From Anaerotignum sp. (GTDB taxonomy: Bacteria > Bacillota > Clostridia > Lachnospirales > Anaerotignaceae), in contig JAHHTW010000029.1 in assembly GCA_020024265.1 (NCBI GenBank), positions 1-22,300 of the forward strand: 22,300 nucleotides of DNA, in the 5' to 3' direction. The translations under genes were made by a program, and so were the position numbers. Under the pieces are notes generated by a model. That model did no database searches. It saw only the letters and a program-made list of their open reading frames with translations, and had not been told where the DNA came from. Below are positions 1 through 6,536 of the stretch, in pieces (positions within the stretch are counted from its first letter, which is position 1; every line of letters begins with the position of its first letter).

Positions 1-82
1 GGGGCTTTGCCCCAATACCCCACAAGCTTTTGAAAAAGCTTGAGCAAAACTTTTCAGCGCAGTGTTTTTACAAAACACTGCT
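1..82 (+). repeat. Intergenic stem-loop repeat, copy 1
   Basis: Three stem-loops lie in a row: GGGGC-ttt-GCCCC at 1-13, CAAGCTTTT-ga-AAAAGCTTG at 23-42, and GCAGTGTTTT-tac-AAAACACTGC at 59-81. The same order of elements occurs in reverse orientation at 8816-8896. The middle element with its AAAACTTT tail recurs at 22080-22110. No protein is encoded. Similar GC-stem plus AAGCTTTT elements are common between genes in Clostridia. That makes a dispersed repeat family the best explanation, but its mobility and function are unknown. Confidence 0.7.
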
Positions 83-189
83 TGAAGGATGTATGGAATG
101 TATTGGCGCAAGGGCAATAAAATGTTATTTTTTCATTCCCCTTTGCTATTCTTTGCAGTACTTCCAAAAAAAACACAGTTCTCCACTCC

Positions 190-261
190 TTCACCGAGTA
201 TCGGTGAAGGCAATCGGGTCAAGGGGCGAAGTCCCTTGCAGGGTTTGGGACGGCGTCCCAA
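190..261. repeat. Cluster of three short hairpins
   Basis: Three perfect or near-perfect inverted repeats follow each other: TTCACCGA-gta-TCGGTGAA (190-208), AAGGG-gcgaagt-CCCTT (221-237) and TTGGGAC-ggc-GTCCCAA (245-261). None has a T-tract, so they are not simple terminators. They continue the repeat-like character of positions 1-82. The stretch 83-189 between them shows nothing recognisable. I infer a second, different intergenic repeat unit. Confidence 0.5.
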
Positions 262-275
262 GGTCTTTCCAACAC

Positions 276-303
276 AAAAGCAGCCTCAGTATTTTGAGGC
301 TGC
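276..303 (-). terminator. Terminator of the flavodiiron gene
   Basis: A 9-bp perfect stem (GCAGCCTCA 280-288 with TGAGGCTGC 295-303) encloses a 6-nt loop. On the minus strand a TTTTGTG tail follows. It lies about 60 bp beyond the stop codon of the minus-strand flavodiiron gene. Confidence 0.8.
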
Positions 304-364
304 CTTTGGTTTCTTCTATCAAAGCATTTTTGGGTTTTGTTTTTTGTTTCGGATTCTTTGTATC

Positions 365-2890
365 TTACAGCAGCATATAATCTGCAAAGGACATTTTTTC
401 TACAACGCCTTCTGTTACATCCTTCATCTTGGACGTATCACCAATCAGAATTGCACCACACATTGCGTTGTTCTTGAAATAATATTTCTCCAGTGTAAGT
501 TTCTTGTCATCACGGATTTCCATTGTCTTGTATGCAATATTGGGGTTCGTTCCCACATCGCCGATCGCAAATACGGATGTGTGCATTGCTGCCATGCTCA
601 TACCCTGTACTTCCGGATAATAAGGCACCTGATCACCGGCTGCATTTGCACCTGCAATACGTCCCATTTCCATCGCTACGGGCCAGATTGCAATGTTTGC
701 ACCGTCAAACTCCGCACAGTCGCCAGCTGCATATACATCCTTGTCACTGGTCTGCATTTTGTCTGTAACAATCACAGCACGGTTTGCCAGAATACCGGCA
801 TCCTCTGCCAGTTCCTTGTTCGCACGTACACCGGTGGACATGATGACAATATCCGCAGGGATTCTGGTACCATCCTCCAGTACCACAGCCTCTACCTTGT
901 CATTGCCTTCGATTTTTGCGATCTTCACGCCAACCTGAATCTCTATCTTCGCTCTGCTTGCAATGGTGGTAAGCATATCCGCTGCCGCTGCATCCAGCTT
1001 ACCCTGCATCAGCTGTGGCATACCTTCCAGTACGGTTACGGAAAGTTTTTCCTTGCGCAGTTCCCATGCAGCTTCCAGACCAAGCACACCGCCACCGATT
1101 ACAACTGCATGTTTCGCTGTCAATGCCATATCCTGAATCTTTTCTACATCTGCAATGGTACGCACAGGTGTAACGCCCTTCAGATCAGCGCCTGCAATGG
1201 GTGGTACAAAGCTGCGGGAGCCCAGCGCATAGACACATTTGTCATAAGAGAGCTGTGTGCCATCTGCCAAATGAATGGTTTTCTGCCCCAAGTCCATACC
1301 TGCTACCTTGGTATTCAGGCGCAGATCAATATCCAGTTCTTTGTACCAGCTTTCCGGACGGCTTGCAATTGCACCTTTTGCAATATCACCGAACATATTC
1401 TTTGTCAGCATAGGACGATCGTAGGGCAGTTCTGCTTCCTCGGAAAGCATGATGATTTTTGCCGCCGCATTACGATCACGAATGGCTTTTGCCGCATTGA
1501 CTGCCGCAGTACCGCCACCCAGTACAACGAATGTAGTCGGCATATCCAGACGGAATGTAATTTCTTCCTTTTCCACAGGCACAAAGTTCTCTTTGCCCAC
1601 ACCGCAGACAGGACAGGTTTCCAAAGCTGCGTCAAAGATTTCGCCGCAAACCAAGCATTTTACCAAGCCGCTTGCGCCGCTTGCTTTTTTGATTCTCTTT
1701 TTCAGTGTATCCGCAAAACGGTATCCATACTCATATGCTTCCAGCAAGTCATTTTCCGATGGTTTCAAACGTACGGTAAAGCCTTCTACAACACGCAGCT
1801 GAATTTGTCTAAGACGTGCCAGAATATTGGGTACGCCTTCCCCACTCCAAGCATAGCTGCCAAATGCACTTGCCAGCTTGCCGCCATGGATGGGTGCATA
1901 CATACCGGTTGTCAAATCCCAAATGGGCTTGAGCGCTTCTGCCAAAATGGTGGGTGTCCCAAAGAGGATGCCGTCCGCACTGCCGATTTCGCCGGCAACC
2001 TCAGCGGCATCTGCTGTTACCATATCGTACATCTTCACATCAATATCGCCGTTGTCCTCAATACCCTTGGCAATCTGCTGTGCCAGCTGACCGGTATAGC
2101 CATATGCGCTTACATAAGGGATGACTACTTTTTTCCGTGGATTTTCCGGTACTTGACACCAGCCTTCGTAAATGTCAAGAAGTTCGTCAATATGGCTGTC
2201 CAGCACAGGGCCATGACCAGGGCAGATCATATCTATCTTCATATTTCTGACCGCAGCCAATGCATCTGTCATATAAGGCACCTTGAATGGTCCAAGAATG
2301 TTGTCAAAATAATACTTTGTTGCACGCAGATAACCCTCTGTATCTGTTACGGTGCTGCGCAAAACGCCTTCATGCGCATAGTGCGAGCCAAAAGAGTCAC
2401 AGGTTACCAGAATGTTATCCTCTACAATATAGGTATACATGGTATCCGGCCAATGCAGATTGGGGAAAATATGGAAACGCAGTGTTTTGTTCCCAATCTT
2501 GATTTCCTGACCATCTTCTACCGCAATGCTGTAAAAATCATCATTTGCCACCTGCTTGAGCAGACCGATTGCTGTAGATGTTGCCAAAATTTTCGCACGG
2601 GGACAAATATCCAAAATTCTCTGAATACTGCCCGCATGGTCGGGTTCTGTATGATCTACCACAATGTAGTCAATGCTCTTTACATCTACAATTTCAGAAA
2701 GTGTTTTCAAATAATCATCAAAAAAGACTTCCTTTGCTGTTTCAAACAATACGGTTTTATCCCCACATTTGAGTACATATGAATTATATGTAGTCCCAAA
2801 TTCTGTCTGCATGATGATGTCAAATACACGTAAGTCCTTATCCAGTACACCAGTCCAATAAAAATCTGGACGCAATTGCAATGCTTTCAT
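365..2890 (-). CDS. Multidomain flavodiiron protein (NADH:O2 oxidoreductase type)
   Basis: This 841-aa protein fuses three modules. Residues 1-250 are the metallo-beta-lactamase diiron domain with ligands H80-x-E82-x-D84-H85, H146, D165 and H226. About 254-395 is a flavodoxin (FMN) domain. About 410-432 is a short rubredoxin with C412, C415, C426 and C429. About 452-841 is an FAD/NADH:rubredoxin reductase domain with two GGG dinucleotide-binding loops. This is the architecture of the clostridial class F flavodiiron proteins, where the C. difficile member takes electrons from NADH to reduce O2 to water; some relatives reduce NO. It should act in the cytosol. The start is set by AAGGAGG nine bases upstream of the ATG. 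The gene follows the superoxide reductase gene, from which it is separated by a hairpin. The substrate preference, O2 or NO, cannot be read from the sequence. Confidence 0.95.
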   Translation of the reverse strand: MKALQLRPDFYWTGVLDKDLRVFDIIMQTEFGTTYNSYVLKCGDKTVLFETAKEVFFDDYLKTLSEIVDVKSIDYIVVDHTEPDHAGSIQRILDICPRAKILATSTAIGLLKQVANDDFYSIAVEDGQEIKIGNKTLRFHIFPNLHWPDTMYTYIVEDNILVTCDSFGSHYAHEGVLRSTVTDTEGYLRATKYYFDNILGPFKVPYMTDALAAVRNMKIDMICPGHGPVLDSHIDELLDIYEGWCQVPENPRKKVVIPYVSAYGYTGQLAQQIAKGIEDNGDIDVKMYDMVTADAAEVAGEIGSADGILFGTPTILAEALKPIWDLTTGMYAPIHGGKLASAFGSYAWSGEGVPNILARLRQIQLRVVEGFTVRLKPSENDLLEAYEYGYRFADTLKKRIKKASGASGLVKCLVCGEIFDAALETCPVCGVGKENFVPVEKEEITFRLDMPTTFVVLGGGTAAVNAAKAIRDRNAAAKIIMLSEEAELPYDRPMLTKNMFGDIAKGAIASRPESWYKELDIDLRLNTKVAGMDLGQKTIHLADGTQLSYDKCVYALGSRSFVPPIAGADLKGVTPVRTIADVEKIQDMALTAKHAVVIGGGVLGLEAAWELRKEKLSVTVLEGMPQLMQGKLDAAAADMLTTIASRAKIEIQVGVKIAKIEGNDKVEAVVLEDGTRIPADIVIMSTGVRANKELAEDAGILANRAVIVTDKMQTSDKDVYAAGDCAEFDGANIAIWPVAMEMGRIAGANAAGDQVPYYPEVQGMSMAAMHTSVFAIGDVGTNPNIAYKTMEIRDDKKLTLEKYYFKNNAMCGAILIGDTSKMKDVTEGVVEKMSFADYMLL

Positions 2891-2962
2891 AAAAACATTC
2901 CTCCTTCAAAAACGCTAACCCTTTTTTTGCTTTTCTCTCACTCTATTGCTTCTGCCCCTTTG

Positions 2963-2991
2963 GAAATATTTTTCTCCCGCAAAAATATTTC
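2963..2991. promoter_or_regulatory. 11-bp inverted repeat upstream of the flavodiiron gene
   Basis: GAAATATTTTT (2963-2973) and AAAAATATTTC (2981-2991) form perfect 11-bp arms around the 7-bp spacer CTCCCGC. The element lies 73-101 bp upstream of the flavodiiron start codon and downstream of the terminator-like hairpin of the preceding gene. It could be an operator or a leader hairpin. I see no convincing -35/-10 pair here, so the exact promoter is undetermined. Confidence 0.5.
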
Positions 2992-3005
2992 TTCTTTTCC
3001 AAAAC

Positions 3006-3036
3006 AGGCACAGCGGCAAGATCTTGCACTGTGCCT
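3006..3036 (-). terminator. Hairpin after the superoxide reductase gene
   Basis: AGGCACAG (3006-3013) pairs with CTGTGCCT (3029-3036), with a further CAAG/CTTG pairing inside. On the minus strand it follows the superoxide reductase stop by about 40 bp and is trailed only by GTTTTGG. The T-tract is better on the plus strand (TTTTT, 3036-3040). It is probably a partial or bidirectional terminator that may let some transcripts continue into the flavodiiron gene. Confidence 0.6.
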
Positions 3037-3075
3037 TTTTGGGGATGCATACTTTGTTACATCATAACGCTTCTA

Positions 3076-3462
3076 TCAGATTTCTTTTTTCCACAAGCCA
3101 TGTAGATTACAGTATTCAAATGCCGCAATTGCTTTTTCGCCTTCTGTCAATGCGAATACTGCTTCCGGTGCGCCGGTATGATCCAAATAACGCATCTGAC
3201 CACCGTTTGTGGTTTGCAGATAAATCCATGCAATGTGGTGTTCTTCCAGCATGGGATGTGTCACTTCGCCAACCTTCACAGATACCATATTGCCATCTGC
3301 ACAAACCACAGGCACATGCTTTTCGCCTGCTGCATCTGTTGTGTTGGGTACCAATTCTGTCATTTTTTCGCCACAGCATACGACGGGTACGCCCTTGTCT
3401 TCTACCATTTTGATGATGTTCTTGCAATGGTTGCATATAAAAAATCTTGGTGTTTTCATCAT
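3076..3462 (-). CDS. dfx: Desulfoferrodoxin-type superoxide reductase (two iron centres)
   Basis: This 128-aa protein matches the full length of two-centre superoxide reductases. The N-terminal desulforedoxin-like centre has C10-x2-C13 and C29-C30. The catalytic Fe(His)4Cys centre has E47-K-H49, H69, H75, C118 and H121, so all expected ligands are present. These enzymes reduce superoxide to hydrogen peroxide without making O2, using rubredoxin-type donors in the cytosol of anaerobes. AAAGGAGG lies upstream of two adjacent ATG codons (spacing 6 or 9); the first is used here, so the protein could be one residue shorter. The gene diverges from a Crp/Fnr regulator and is followed by the flavodiiron gene, which carries its own rubredoxin domain. 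The spacing suggests class II activation by that regulator. Confidence 0.95.
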   Translation of the reverse strand: MMKTPRFFICNHCKNIIKMVEDKGVPVVCCGEKMTELVPNTTDAAGEKHVPVVCADGNMVSVKVGEVTHPMLEEHHIAWIYLQTTNGGQMRYLDHTGAPEAVFALTEGEKAIAAFEYCNLHGLWKKEI

Positions 3463-3551
3463 TTTCTGCCTCCTTTGGTCTATCTATCTGGTTCATTCTA
3501 TATTTTTTACAAGTAATCTGTGAATCATACAAATACTTTTTTCTTTTTTTA

Positions 3552-3567
3552 TGTTATAATTATAACA
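3552..3567. promoter_or_regulatory. Palindromic double promoter (extended -10 on both strands)
   Basis: TGTTATAATTATAACA is a perfect 16-bp palindrome. Read on either strand it begins TGTTATAAT, an extended -10 (TGn-TATAAT). The plus -10 (3555-3560) serves the Crp/Fnr gene and the minus -10 (3559-3564) serves the superoxide reductase gene. The two hexamers overlap by 2 bp. Neither strand has a good -35 at normal spacing. The palindrome also resembles AT-rich Fur/PerR-type boxes, although it lacks their 7-1-7 spacing. Confidence 0.65.
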
Positions 3568-3584
3568 CGGAAATGAAAAAATCG

Positions 3585-3602
3585 TTGTTGCATTTGCAAC
3601 AA
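3585..3602. promoter_or_regulatory. Candidate Crp/Fnr-type operator
   Basis: TTGTTGCA-tt-TGCAACAA has perfect 8-bp arms with a 2-bp centre. The half-site layout TGTTG-N6-CAACA has the same spacing as Crp sites (TGTGA-N6-TCACA). Its centre is at -41.5 relative to the predicted minus-strand start for superoxide reductase, and at about +27 for the plus-strand Crp/Fnr transcript. That predicts activation of the former and autorepression of the latter. Binding by the adjacent regulator is inferred. Confidence 0.6.
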
Positions 3603-3617
3603 GAAGGAGGTTTTTTT

Positions 3618-4250
3618 ATGGAATTATTGGAAAATCCGCTGTTTTTTGGTGTTTCCCACGATGAATTGTCCCAAATGGAAACGTGCTTTGAGATGGAGCG
3701 CAAAACATACATGGAAAAAGACGAATTGCCCATTGACGGAAAAATCGGTATTTTGCTCTCCGGCTGTGTTTCTTTGAACCGCATCAATATGGATGGGAAT
3801 TTGGATATGCTGGAATATTTATCAGATGGAGGAATCTTTGGTTCGTTTATTTCACTTTTGGACAACCAAGGGGATATGATTGCCATTTGCGAAAAAGCTT
3901 GCAGCGTCATTTTCATTGACAGCAAGCATATCACCAAACGCTGTGAGCGTGCTTGTCATCATCACAGTGTTGTGGTAGAAAACCTGCTGAATCTGATGAC
4001 CGATAAGGTACAACAGCTCAGCGAAAAAGTGGAAATACTTTCCCACCGTACCATACGTGAGAAACTGCTTTGCTATTTTCGTATGCAGAGCAATAAGAAA
4101 GAAAGCAACAGCTTCCAGCTCCCATTTTCTTTCAGCGCACTTGCCAACTATTTATGCATTGACCGTAGCGCAATGACCAGAGAGCTGCGGAAAATGAAAA
4201 CCGATGGATTGATTGAAATAGATGGCAGAAACGTATTGCTGCATGCCTAA
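3618..4250 (+). CDS. Crp/Fnr-family transcriptional regulator
   Basis: The 210-aa protein has an N-terminal cyclic-nucleotide-binding-like beta barrel (about 5-110), a long dimerisation helix (about 115-150) and a C-terminal winged helix (about 169-208) with the recognition segment IDRSAMTRELRKM. The start is the ATG with AAGGAGG seven bases upstream; the frame stays open for 57 codons further upstream but those lack a ribosome site. The protein lacks the N-terminal cysteine cluster of classical E. coli Fnr. It does have two CxxxC pairs, C91/C95 and C109/C113, the second followed by three histidines. It diverges from the superoxide reductase gene and probably controls it. The signal sensed is unknown; redox, metal or a small ligand are all possible. 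Confidence 0.9.
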   Translation: MELLENPLFFGVSHDELSQMETCFEMERKTYMEKDELPIDGKIGILLSGCVSLNRINMDGNLDMLEYLSDGGIFGSFISLLDNQGDMIAICEKACSVIFIDSKHITKRCERACHHHSVVVENLLNLMTDKVQQLSEKVEILSHRTIREKLLCYFRMQSNKKESNSFQLPFSFSALANYLCIDRSAMTRELRKMKTDGLIEIDGRNVLLHA

Positions 4251-4370
4251 GACATACAGCGTATATTGGCTTTTCCCACATCTGCATACCCAAAGACTGC
4301 ATAAAAATATTCGCTTCATCCATACCGCCCCTTTCTTTGCACAAAATGGCTGCTTTCCCTGCAAAGCGTA

Positions 4371-4403
4371 AAAAAAGCTCTCCAAAAACAGGAGAGCTTT
4401 TTT
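4371..4403. terminator. Bidirectional terminator between convergent genes
   Basis: AAAAAAGCTCTCC (4371-4383) pairs with GGAGAGCTTTTTT (4391-4403) around a 7-nt loop, giving a T-run on both strands. It lies between the plus-strand Crp/Fnr gene (stop 4250) and the minus-strand permease (stop 4409-4411), so it can end both transcripts. Confidence 0.9.
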
Positions 4404-4408
4404 GAGGA

Positions 4409-5782
4409 TCATACAAAAATATACTTCAGGAAGAATGCAATAGAAAGCACGTACATCAACCAATGTACATTCTTTGCTCTGCCTGTCAGCGCATTGATGA
4501 CCGTATAAGAAATGACACCCACACAAATCCCTTCGGAAATGGAATATGTCAGGGGCATTGCCAGCATTGCCAAAAATGCAGGCGCTGCCTCCGCAATATC
4601 GGAGAAATCAATGTTACGAATACCATTTGCCATCAAAAATCCAACAACCACCAATGCAGGCGCTGTTGCAAAGCCGGGAATGGCAAGGAACAAGGGTGAG
4701 AAGAAAATTGCAATCAAGAACAATACGCCTGTCACGATGCCTGTCAAACCGGTTCTGCCGCCTACCATAACGCCTGAGGAGCTTTCTACATAGGTACTTA
4801 CTGTGGAAGTACCACAGATTGCACCAAAGCTGGTACCAATGGCATCTGCCAGCAGTGCGCCACGAATACGAGGCAATTTGCCATTTTCATCCAACATATC
4901 CGCTTTGGATGCAACACCAATGAGTGTACCCAGTGTATCAAACAAATCCACAAATAAGAAGGACAGCATAATCGTCATAAAATTCAAATTCAAAAGACCG
5001 GAAAAATCCATTTGAAAGAATGTTGGCGCCATGGATGGAATAGAGAATCCGGAAGAAAAATCAGGGAATACAGAAAACATTCCCAGCTCCGGATTTGGCA
5101 CATAAACCCCTGTCACTTCACAAAGCATTGCCAAAATCCATGTACATACAATCCCACAAAGAATGGCTCCCGGTACTTTCTTAATCATAAATACCAATGT
5201 CAAAAGAATACCGACAAATGCCAGCACCGCACCCATACCCATAGAAGCAAATGTACCGTCTGCCAAAGAGCCACGGAAGGGGAACATGCTTACCAATGTC
5301 GGACCATCTACAACGATTTTTGCATTTTGTAAACCCAAAAAGGCGATAAACAAACCAATCCCGCTTGTGATCCCCAGTTTCAAGGAATGCGGAATACAGT
5401 TAAAAATCGCTTCACGCACATTTGTGATCGAAAGCACAATAAAAATCAAACCTTCAATAAATACCGCTGCCAGTGCGGTATTCCAAGAATACCCCATTTG
5501 TCCAACAACCGTAAATGCGAAAAACGCATTCAGCCCCATACCGGGTGCCAGAGCAAATGGATAATTGGAGAACAGTGCCATCAAAAACGTTGCAACTGCC
5601 GAAGACAGTGCGGTTGCTACAAAAATAGCGCCGCTGTCCATACCGGTACTTCCCAGTATGGAAGGGTTTACGGCTAAGATATAAGCCATAGTCATAAATG
5701 TGGTGATACCAGCCATCAGCTCTGTTTTGACTGACGTATGGTTTTGGGACAGATGGAACCTGCGTTCCAGAAAAGATTGCAT
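4409..5782 (-). CDS. NCS2-family guanine/hypoxanthine permease (AzgA/PbuG-like)
   Basis: This 457-aa polytopic membrane protein imports purine bases, probably with proton symport. It contains the landmarks of the AzgA-like branch of NCS2 permeases: NPSILGSTGMD near the N-terminus, APGMGLNAFFAF in the TM3 region, GIGLFIAFLGLQNA, FVDLFDTLGTLIGVA and GTSTVSTYVESSSG, with about 12-14 hydrophobic segments. The start is the ATG at 5782 with GAAGGGGG eight bases upstream; the frame extends 23 codons further but without a ribosome site. It is a single-gene transcript with its own promoter about 190 bp upstream and a strong terminator. The exact base (guanine, hypoxanthine or adenine) cannot be assigned from sequence alone. 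No purine riboswitch core was found in the leader. Confidence 0.92.
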   Translation of the reverse strand: MQSFLERRFHLSQNHTSVKTELMAGITTFMTMAYILAVNPSILGSTGMDSGAIFVATALSSAVATFLMALFSNYPFALAPGMGLNAFFAFTVVGQMGYSWNTALAAVFIEGLIFIVLSITNVREAIFNCIPHSLKLGITSGIGLFIAFLGLQNAKIVVDGPTLVSMFPFRGSLADGTFASMGMGAVLAFVGILLTLVFMIKKVPGAILCGIVCTWILAMLCEVTGVYVPNPELGMFSVFPDFSSGFSIPSMAPTFFQMDFSGLLNLNFMTIMLSFLFVDLFDTLGTLIGVASKADMLDENGKLPRIRGALLADAIGTSFGAICGTSTVSTYVESSSGVMVGGRTGLTGIVTGVLFLIAIFFSPLFLAIPGFATAPALVVVGFLMANGIRNIDFSDIAEAAPAFLAMLAMPLTYSISEGICVGVISYTVINALTGRAKNVHWLMYVLSIAFFLKYIFV

Positions 5783-5974
5783 TTGAGAAACCCCCTTCTG
5801 ATTGATTGATTGACCGGACAATTCACAAGCACGGCGATGATACGCTGACACATACCAGATTGCGCTGTGGCATTTTTTTCCAAAATACCATGCAATTCTG
5901 CCGTTTGTGTAAGAAATGATCCCCTACCCCAGCCTGCCGTTTTGCGGCTTGTCCAAAAAAAGAACTATTCTTTT

Positions 5975-6004
5975 AATATATCTGAAATTATGGATATCTG
6001 TCAA
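5975..6004 (-). promoter_or_regulatory. Predicted promoter of the purine permease
   Basis: On the minus strand there is a perfect TTGACA (6004-5999), an 18-bp spacer and TATATT (5980-5975). Transcription should begin near 5968, giving a leader of about 186 nt before the permease ATG. The leader includes the small hairpin GCCG-caaaa-CGGC. No known riboswitch consensus was recognised. Confidence 0.6.
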
Positions 6005-6365
6005 TATTTTTCTGTCGTTCTTTGGATTTGTTTTCGATTGTGTGCATGGATATTCCCATCATACCGCTCTTGTGTGTGCGCATCGGGAAAATGCTTGGGC
6101 TTTTTGTGATATTCTGCAAAAGCTTGTACAGATCCATGCTTTCTGCCCCATACCATCCACCATGACACCATCGGCTTGAAAACAGGCAGAGAGCGGCAAT
6201 CTGACCGTATACGGATGATATTGCCAATACCACTCTACTTGTCAGCCAAAGACAGATACATTGATGTTCCGTACCATACCATAAATCAAAATACCAATCA
6301 AACCTTGTACCAATCCAAAAAGCCATCGTATGGGGATATCCCCGTTTGTCGCTTTTTGTGCCAAG
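6005..6365. other. Intergenic stretch without a recognised gene
   Basis: No ORF here has a ribosome site or a recognisable family. Visible structures are an imperfect hairpin at 6194-6225 (GGCAAT/ATTGCC arms with the 10-bp palindrome CCGTATACGG inside) and the 12-bp palindrome GGGGATATCCCC at 6332-6343. A minus-strand frame ending near 6250 reads like a hydrophobic segment, but it is short and has no start signal. This stretch borders the DnaA-box cluster. Confidence 0.5.
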
Positions 6366-6420
6366 TTATCCCCAAAATTGTGGATAACCATGTGGATAAC
6401 TTTTTTGTTTCCGTGGATAA
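6366..6420. promoter_or_regulatory. DnaA-box cluster 1
   Basis: Four 9-mers match the DnaA box TTATCCACA or its complement. TTATCCCCA (6366-6374) and CGTGGATAA (6412-6420) each have one mismatch. TGTGGATAA at 6379-6387 and 6391-6399 are perfect, with starts 12 bp apart. An AT-rich stretch follows (6400-6470). The cluster lies in the gap between the purine permease promoter and the thioredoxin terminator, not inside a gene. Confidence 0.75.
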
Positions 6421-6435
6421 GTTTTTGCCACTCTG

Positions 6436-6470
6436 CCTTTTTTTACAAAAACATTTTCTGTAAAAAAAGG
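6436..6470. repeat. 12-bp AT-rich inverted repeat
   Basis: CCTTTTTTTACA (6436-6447) and TGTAAAAAAAGG (6459-6470) are perfect complements around an 11-nt centre. Part of the right arm is also the T-tract of the adjacent thioredoxin terminator. It may act as a second terminator, or be an easily melted element beside the DnaA boxes. Confidence 0.6.
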
Positions 6471-6504
6471 GACGGGATTGGCAACCTTGGTTACTTCTCC
6501 CGTC
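6462..6504 (-). terminator. Terminator of the thioredoxin gene
   Basis: On the minus strand GACGGGA (6504-6498) pairs with TCCCGTC (6477-6471), with an inner AACC/GGTT pairing. CC and seven T residues follow (6470-6462). It begins about 30 bp after the thioredoxin stop codon. Confidence 0.85.
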
Positions 6505-6536
6505 TAAAACCTTCTCTTTCTATCATTATGCGCATC

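Noticed and set aside
89..2782. An open frame of 897 codons on the plus strand opposite the flavodiiron gene
   Set aside because: It is antisense to a well-supported enzyme gene, is rich in Cys and His without any domain, and has no ribosome site. It stays open because the real gene rarely uses the TTA, CTA and TCA codons that would place stops on the other strand.
3447..3617. 57-codon N-terminal extension of the Crp/Fnr regulator
   Set aside because: It runs through the divergent promoter region and has no ribosome site. The ATG at 3618 has a perfect one and gives the normal family length.
4132..4416. A minus-strand frame (94 codons) with an internal AAAGGGG-preceded ATG near 4323
   Set aside because: It is mostly antisense to the Crp/Fnr gene and crosses a bidirectional terminator. 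The peptide has no recognisable features.
5783..5970. Purine riboswitch before the permease
   Set aside because: The conserved purine aptamer core was looked for on the minus strand and not found. A covariance search would be decisive.
5988..6343. Possible degraded membrane-protein gene on the minus strand
   Set aside because: One frame has a hydrophobic run ending near 6250 and another stays open for 112 codons, but neither has a ribosome site or a family match. The in-frame DnaA boxes explain part of the openness.
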